Positions 31,846 to 36,566 of a DNA stretch of 36,566 nt are shown here, in pieces. Made by a program: the position numbers and the translations under genes. Within the stretch, counting starts at the first letter, position 1; every line of letters begins with the position of its first letter. The DNA lies in the NCBI GenBank assembly GCA_937957985.1, contig CALGOH010000234.1, forward strand, positions 1-36,566, given 5' to 3'. The notes beneath the pieces were generated by a model. The model saw only the letters and a program-made list of their open reading frames with translations. It was not told the DNA's origin and made no database searches. Source of the DNA: an uncultured Verrucomicrobiae bacterium. Its GTDB lineage: Bacteria > Verrucomicrobiota > Verrucomicrobiia > Verrucomicrobiales > Akkermansiaceae.

Positions 31846-32997
31846 ATGGTTCCTTCCACGTCCCCGGTCAGCCAGGTCGATCCCCACGTTCTCGAATCGA
31901 TCCGGCAGATCTCGAATCAGTTCGCCATCGAAGGGGAGTTCGTCACCGGCGAGGAAATCCAGAGCGGCCACATCAACGCGACCTACCGGGCGACCTTCGA
32001 GGCGGGCGACGGCTCGCTCCACCGCTACATCCTCCAGCGGATCAACGAGAAGGTCTTCAAGGATCCGCTGGCGGTGATGCGCAACGTCGAGTGCGTGACC
32101 CGCCACATCAACTGGAAGGTGCTGCGGGTGAAGAAGGACCTCGGCGGGCAGACGCTCAACCTCTACCCCGGCCGCGGCGGCCGGTTCTGGGTCAGCGGGC
32201 CGGGAGGCGGCATCTGGCGCTGCTACAACTGCATCGAGGGCTGCCACACCTACGACATCGTCGAGAACACCCGCCAGGCCTACCAGGCGGCACGGGCCTT
32301 CGGCTCGTTCCAGGACCTGGTGAGCGACCTGCCGGCGGACGAGCTCGAGGAGACGATCCCCGACTTCCACCACACGCGGAAGCGCTACCGGCGGCTGATG
32401 CAGGTCGCCGAGTCCGATCCCTGCGGGCGCGCCGGCTCGGTGGCCGCGGAGCTGGAGTTCGTGCGTCGCCAGGAAGGCGAGGTGGACCGGGTGCTGCATG
32501 GCCTCGCCTCCGGCGAGATCCCGCAGCGCATCACCCACAACGACACCAAGATCAACAACGTGATGATCGACGAGGAGACCGACGAGGCGGTCTGCGTGAT
32601 CGACCTCGACACCGTCATGCCCGGTTCGGTGCTCTACGATTTCGGCGACCTGGTCCGCACCGCGGTCAGTCCGGCGGCGGAGGACGAGCGCGATCTCTCG
32701 AAGGTGGCCCTGCGGATGCCGATGTTCGAGGCACTGGTGGAAGGTTATCTGGATAGCGCGAAGGAATTCCTCAACGAGGCCGAGGTCGGCCTGCTGGCCT
32801 TCTCGGGAAAGCTGATCACGCTCGAGGTCGCCATGCGCTTCCTCACCGACCACCTGGAGGGCGACGTCTACTTCAAGACCAAGCGCCCCGACCACAACCT
32901 CGAACGCTGCCGCACGCAGTTGAAACTGGTCGAGGAATTCGACGCCCACCTGCCGGAGATGGAGAAATTCGTGCGCAAGGTGTGGCGCGGGCAGTGA
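31846..32997 (+). CDS. APH-fold phosphotransferase, NahK-like (N-acetylhexosamine kinase type)
   Basis: 383 residues from the ATG at 31846. The N-lobe carries the glycine-like loop QSGHINATYRATF and the ATP-contacting RYILQRINEKVF. Catalytic loop HNDTKINNVM at 231-240 (Asp233, Asn238) and the metal-binding DLDT at 253-256 (VIDLDTVMPGSVLYDFGD) match the NahK-type group of the APH superfamily, which phosphorylates N-acetylhexosamines at C1. The Cys-rich stretch RCYNCIEGCHTYD is unusual. It ends 12 bp from the convergent regulator gene, which suggests a sugar-use module, but the substrate is inferred. Confidence 0.85.
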   Translation: MVPSTSPVSQVDPHVLESIRQISNQFAIEGEFVTGEEIQSGHINATYRATFEAGDGSLHRYILQRINEKVFKDPLAVMRNVECVTRHINWKVLRVKKDLGGQTLNLYPGRGGRFWVSGPGGGIWRCYNCIEGCHTYDIVENTRQAYQAARAFGSFQDLVSDLPADELEETIPDFHHTRKRYRRLMQVAESDPCGRAGSVAAELEFVRRQEGEVDRVLHGLASGEIPQRITHNDTKINNVMIDEETDEAVCVIDLDTVMPGSVLYDFGDLVRTAVSPAAEDERDLSKVALRMPMFEALVEGYLDSAKEFLNEAEVGLLAFSGKLITLEVAMRFLTDHLEGDVYFKTKRPDHNLERCRTQLKLVEEFDAHLPEMEKFVRKVWRGQ

Positions 32998-33009
32998 GGG
33001 CGGCGGTCC

Positions 33010-34080
33010 TCAATCATTCGGCGCCGGACCGATCGTGCCGCCCGCGATGAACCTGGCGTGGGTCAGCGTCTCGCGGCGGTCGTCCCTGCCGCGTGCCACG
33101 TTGTTCGCCCACTGGACCACGCGCCGGACCCACTGGCGCGAATCGGTGCGCAAATGCGAAACCGGGGGCCGGAACCACGCGAAGGCCGGGTGGTCTTCGA
33201 GGACCAGCAGCGAAACATCCTCCGGCACCGCGAGGCGCCGCCGGCTGAGGAAGTGCTCGGTGGCGAAAAACAACGCCGGTTCATCGAAGATCAGCACGGT
33301 CGGCGGGGTGCGCTCGAAGAGCGATTCGAGCCGCGAGTGAAAACCCTCCGGATGGTTTTCCCAGTCCGGAAGGTGGTAGGGGCCGACCGCGACGCCGAGC
33401 GCCTGGAGTTTTTGGAGAAAACGTCGCTCCGGAAGTCCGGGATGGGGTTTCCGGCGCTCCTCCCGGACCATCATGACGATGCGGCGGTGACCGAGGGCCA
33501 CCAGCTTGTCCAGAGCTTCGGCCAAAGCCGGCGATTTCACGGTCGCGACGCTGGCGAGATCCACCTCGGCCTGGCGCCCGAACATCGCGAAGGCGGGCGT
33601 CGCCCGCGCCGCGAACCATTCCAGGATTGGTCGCGACCCCGCCCGCACCACCCAGGCGTCGGCCGGGGTCCGGTGGACGAACCCCGCCACCCGTTTCGGG
33701 TCCATTCCGAGTTCGAGCAGGGTTCGACGGGAGAAATTCGGGCTGTGTCCCGTCTCGTGCAGTTGGTGTCGCAGGTCGATCATGATCTCGTCCCGGGCGT
33801 CGCTGTCCTCGTAGAGCAGGATCTCGATGTTGAGTCCCGGGGCTGTGGAGACCTTCGCCGTGCGCCGGATGCTGCGCGGCCGGCGGGCACCCTGGCTGGC
33901 CACCAGTCCCTCCCGCTCGAGCATCGCCACCGCCGCGATCGCCGTCTCCGTCCCGACTCCGAGTTCGCGGACCAGTTGTGCGATCCCCGGCAGCGTCTCG
34001 CCCAATCCGCCCCGCAGGATCTCGCTCCGCAGATGGCGGGCAAGCTGTTCCACAGTGGAAAGTGCGCGAAAAGGCTGCAT
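33010..34080 (-). CDS. GntR-type winged-helix regulator with LacI-like sensor domain
   Basis: 356 residues. N-terminal winged helix (about 1-70) of the GntR type: LSTVEQLARHLRSEILRGGLGETLPGIAQLVRELGVG then AAVAMLEREGLVASQGARR. The rest (about 80-350) is a periplasmic-binding-protein type I fold as in LacI regulators (GHRRIVMMV, PTVLIFDEPALFFATEHFLSRRRLAVPEDVSLLVLEDHPAFAWFRPPVSH). Such proteins repress transport or sugar genes until a ligand binds. It faces the phosphotransferase gene convergently and diverges from the PEP-CTERM genes. A palindrome, TTACAGTAA, lies 18 bp upstream of its start. Confidence 0.88.
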   Translation of the reverse strand: MQPFRALSTVEQLARHLRSEILRGGLGETLPGIAQLVRELGVGTETAIAAVAMLEREGLVASQGARRPRSIRRTAKVSTAPGLNIEILLYEDSDARDEIMIDLRHQLHETGHSPNFSRRTLLELGMDPKRVAGFVHRTPADAWVVRAGSRPILEWFAARATPAFAMFGRQAEVDLASVATVKSPALAEALDKLVALGHRRIVMMVREERRKPHPGLPERRFLQKLQALGVAVGPYHLPDWENHPEGFHSRLESLFERTPPTVLIFDEPALFFATEHFLSRRRLAVPEDVSLLVLEDHPAFAWFRPPVSHLRTDSRQWVRRVVQWANNVARGRDDRRETLTHARFIAGGTIGPAPND

Positions 34081-34098
34081 GGCGAGTCGTTGACACCA

Positions 34099-34107
34099 TT
34101 ACAGTAA
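34099..34107. promoter_or_regulatory. Possible operator TTACAGTAA
   Basis: A perfect 9-nt palindrome, 18 bp upstream of the regulator's ATG (34080) and next to a TTGACA hexamer at 34090-34095. It could be an autoregulatory operator. Nine bases of palindrome can occur by chance, and no good -10 hexamer was found at the right spacing. Confidence 0.3.
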
Positions 34108-34213
34108 CAGATGCGGCTGACAAAAGATTTGAGCGCCCCGGGGATCTCGCTGAAAACGGGGACCCTCCTCGTGGCGGGTCGTCAGGCCGCCACGGCTCGG
34201 TCATCCCATCGCC

Positions 34214-34954
34214 ATGAAAGCCCCGCTTCTCGCCGCCGCCGCGGTCCTTTTCGTTGCCAGCGCCCACGCCGCCACGGTGGTGCCGGTGGTCGAGGTCTTC
34301 GGTCACAACGAGTCGTCCAACTACACCGGCACGATCACCGACATGATCAACGGTTCGGGCATGAACGGCTACGGTGTGGATGGCAGTCCGACTTGGCCGA
34401 CCGGCGAAGGCCACCCTTCGACCTGGACGCTTTCCTCGACGAGCAACCCCCAGCAACTCAATCCGACGTACGGAGGTGAGTGGCAGTCCCAGGATATTCT
34501 CGACGGGGAGGCCGGCGACGATGTTGCGACGAATGGCAAGATCGGGTGGACGGTCCTGGACCTGGGCAGCGTCACCGCCAACCTCGACGAGTTCTATCTT
34601 TGGCACATCCGCGAGAACTCCGGCCGGGTCGCCACCGACTTCAATATCTACCTTTCTTCGTCTCCGAACGTCGCGGTGGCCCACGGTCGGACCAATGGAA
34701 CGTCCGCTGACTACGACTTCTCGAGCGGAGGATGGACCTCGATCTATACCGGACAGTCCGGCACCCAGTCCGGACTCCAGGTATTCGATTTGAACGGCGC
34801 ATCGGCGCGCTACATCGGGATCGAGATCATCGACAACGGCGGCGACGCCACCCGGGTCGGCTTCCAGGAGGTCGCCGTCACCGCGGTACCCGAGCCCGTC
34901 GTCGCCCTGCTCGGTGGCCTGGGCTTCCTGGGCCTTCTCCGCCGCCGCCGCTGA
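34214..34954 (+). CDS. PEP-CTERM secreted protein with discoidin-like domain
   Basis: 246 residues. Signal peptide 1-20 (MKAPLLAAAAVLFVASAHAA). The C-terminus VPEPVVALLGGLGFLGLLRRRR is a canonical PEP-CTERM sorting signal: VPEP, hydrophobic helix, Arg cluster, cleaved by exosortase. The body (about 25-215) is a beta-sandwich with features of discoidin/F5-F8 type C domains: IGWTVLDLGSVTANLDEFYLWHIRENSG, DFNIYLSS, ARYIGIEIIDNGGDATRVGFQEVAV. It is paralogous to the next gene, aligning along most of its length. Likely bound to exopolysaccharide at the cell surface. Confidence 0.9.
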   Translation: MKAPLLAAAAVLFVASAHAATVVPVVEVFGHNESSNYTGTITDMINGSGMNGYGVDGSPTWPTGEGHPSTWTLSSTSNPQQLNPTYGGEWQSQDILDGEAGDDVATNGKIGWTVLDLGSVTANLDEFYLWHIRENSGRVATDFNIYLSSSPNVAVAHGRTNGTSADYDFSSGGWTSIYTGQSGTQSGLQVFDLNGASARYIGIEIIDNGGDATRVGFQEVAVTAVPEPVVALLGGLGFLGLLRRRR

Positions 34955-35027
34955 TCCGGGGCGCTTTTCCGGGAATGCGGTGCAACCGATCTTCCCTGCC
35001 GGGGAAAGGACCTTCGTGCGGGCACGC

Positions 35028-35064
35028 CGCCGGCCGGGTGGCAGTCCGACCCATGGCCGGCTCG
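35028..35064 (+). promoter_or_regulatory. Strong leader stem-loop before the 35097 gene
   Basis: GCCGGCC ... GGCCGGC form a perfect 7-bp outer stem, with an inner GGGT/ACCC pair, a 9-nt loop and a 2-nt bulge. It lies in the 142-bp gap between the two paralogous genes, about 30 bp before the second start. It may terminate the first gene's transcript or act in the leader of the second. It does not match a riboswitch class I know. Ends are approximate. Confidence 0.4.
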
Positions 35065-35096
35065 GCGAACCGGCGGTATCTGTTTTCATTCAACCC

Positions 35097-36514
35097 ATGA
35101 AACCCACACATCCCCTGCAGTCCGCCGTCGCCATTCTTTTCGCGGCTTCCGCGCTCACGGTTCACGCCGTCGTCGTCCCGGTCACAGGCATCACCGGTCA
35201 CGACGGTGGCAACTGGCCGTCCACGCTCGGCCACCTGACCGACATGGTGAATGCCACGAACGTGGGCTGGGCGACCGGCGACCACGCTCCGGGGATCGAC
35301 ACCTCGGCGGATCCCGCAGACCCTTCCCAGTGGACCCATGCCAGCGGTGTCGGTTGGCAGTCCGAGTGGCTCGCGAATTCCCGGCTCGACCCCGCGAGCT
35401 CGGCCAACGGCAAGATCGGCTGGGTCGTCATCGATCTCGGTGCCGTCATCGGCGGCCTCGATGAAATGTTCGTCTGGAGCAACCGCTACAACGGGTCGGG
35501 CGAGGACACGCGGAACTACAACATCTACTATTCCAGCGGGGTCGGGATCGACGCGCTGCCGGCGATGCCGAATTCCAAGACCAAGACCGGGGATTATGAT
35601 TTCAGCGGCGGAGACTGGACCCGGCTTGGTTCGACGAGGACTCTCGCAGGCCCCTCCACTCCTTACGTTCCCGATGACATCCTTTCCCTCGGCGGGATTT
35701 CGGCGCGTTATATCGGCATCGAGATCCTGACCGCCGAGAACGGCGTGGGGACGACCAGCCAGCGCGTCGGGCTGGCGCAGGTCGAGATCACGAAAACGAC
35801 GCCGGAGGCGGTCCCGCCGACGCTCACCGACATCGCGGATGACCGGGGCGGCGGACCGGTCGATGTGAACACGCCGGTGACGTACACCGTGACCTTCAGC
35901 GAGGACATGAACGCCGCGACGGTCAGCGCGGCTGATTTCGACAACGCGGGAACCTCCGGCATCAGCTTCGGTATGATCGCCGAGACCGCCCCGGGCGTCT
36001 TCACCGTCGAGGTCACGCCGGCAACCGTCGGCACCCTGCAGCTTCGGATTCCGACGATCGCCACGATCACCGACGTGGCCGGCAACCCTCTCGACAACGA
36101 TCCGGCGCTCCTCGACGACGTCACGCTCGCGGTGAACCCCGACAGCACCCCGCCCACGCTCACCGGCATCGTCGATGACCGGGGCGGCGGCCCGGTGGGG
36201 GTCGGCACCACCGTCATCTTCACCGTGACCTTCAGCGAGGACATGGATGCCGCGACGATCACGACGGACGATTTTTCCAACGCCGGGGCTTCGGCCGTTG
36301 TCTTCGGCGCGGTCACCGAGACTTTGCCGGGTTTCTTCATCGTCGAGGTCACGCCGACGGACGAGGGCAGCCTGCAACTTCAGATACCCGTGACCGCCTC
36401 GCTGGACGATGCCGCGGGCAACCCGCTGGACAACGACCCGGCGCTCCTCGACGACACCACGATCATGGTGCAGGCGGGCGCCGTTTCCTCGCTGGTCGAG
36501 ATCACCTCCCTCAC
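35097..36514 (+). CDS. Secreted discoidin-like protein with Ig-like tandem repeats, 3' truncated by adapter
   Basis: The frame is open from the ATG at 35097 to the adapter junction at 36514 (over 470 residues). Signal peptide about 1-26 (MKPTHPLQSAVAILFAASALTVHA). The N-terminal domain (about 27-235) is paralogous to the preceding PEP-CTERM protein (GWVVIDLGAVIGGLDEMFVW, GISARYIGIEILTAENG). Then come two Ig-like repeats of about 112 residues (period 336 bp, first at 35814, second at 36150), each with PPTLTxIxDDRGGGPV, TVTFSEDM, EVTP and AGNPLDNDPALLDD. Residues after 36514 are adapter-derived. The real C-terminus, perhaps a PEP-CTERM signal, is outside the window. Confidence 0.88.
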
Positions 36515-36566
36515 AGATCGGAAGAGCACACGTCTGAACTCCAGTCACGTCCGCACATCTCGTATG
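36515..36566 (+). other. Illumina TruSeq adapter contamination, not genomic
   Basis: Starts AGATCGGAAGAGCACACG and continues as the TruSeq read-through adapter (CTGAACTCCAGTCAC), then GTCCGCAC, which matches a TruSeq index, then ATCTCGTATG. This is the 3' adapter at a contig end. On the minus strand it translates to the VQTCALPI phrase familiar from contaminated databases. Coordinates of the biological sequence stop at 36514. Confidence 0.98.

Noticed and set aside
35028..35064. c-di-GMP or cobalamin riboswitch in the leader
   Set aside because: The strong stem exists, but the conserved core sequences of those classes are missing.
34878..36548. Long minus-strand frame beginning with a VQTCALPI-like phrase
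   Set aside because: Its N-terminus is adapter sequence and the rest is the antisense shadow of the 35097 gene and the end of the 34214 gene.

Overview
The window is high-GC bacterial chromosome, most likely from a Verrucomicrobiota bacterium of the Verrucomicrobiales (Luteolibacter/Haloferula-like). The pointers are a PEP-CTERM secreted protein ending in a VPEP motif, hydrophobic segment and RRRR tail, NirK linked to a secreted SUMF1-fold protein and SCO, a dnaG-rpoD pair whose sigma factor has a lysine/alanine/proline-rich N-terminus, and many palindromic or short-period intergenic repeats. The lineage is inferred from gene content; no marker search was possible. The last 52 bases (36515-36566) are not genomic: they match the Illumina TruSeq read-through adapter with an index.

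Layout. 1-5490 is a nitrogen-oxide module: the end of an iron-sulfur repair/hemerythrin-like protein and a small lipoprotein on the plus strand, converging on a minus-strand operon nirK (copper nitrite reductase with a C-terminal cytochrome c) - SUMF1-fold protein - SCO protein - nnrS. A near-consensus FNR/DNR-type box lies just upstream of nirK. A tRNA-Lys(UUU) follows at 5599-5671. 5826-11209 is a plus-strand set for envelope export: a small cysteine-rich exported protein, a HlyD-type adaptor, a MacB/LolD-like ATPase, two FtsX-fold permeases and a lipoprotein with a cysteine-rich loop. 11223-14730 holds a large secreted protein, a HAD hydrolase and a DUF1080-like lipoprotein.

14870-18963 is the translation/transcription core nusA-infB-rbfA. 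19114-21580 carries the remnant of a duplicated membrane-protein gene, its intact copy, a short MenF-like chorismate enzyme and a DUF808 membrane protein. 21613-24809 holds sufE, a secreted hypothetical protein, sufS and a rhomboid-like membrane protein. 24928-28897 is dnaG-rpoD; dnaG has an in-frame TAG at codon 135. 29029-31528 holds small proteins, a beta-lactamase-fold serine hydrolase and a methyltransferase. 31846 to the end is a sugar-kinase-like phosphotransferase, a GntR-type regulator and two tandem paralogous secreted proteins, one with a PEP-CTERM anchor and one with Ig-like repeats that runs into the adapter.

The most noteworthy signals are the amber codon in dnaG, the two cysteine-rich exported proteins bracketing the ABC exporter, the SUMF1-fold protein of the nirK operon that lacks the FGE copper cysteines, and several intergenic element types (hairpin-ended inverted repeats with compensatory changes, and 7-, 8- and 9-nt period arrays), two of which directly abut stop codons.
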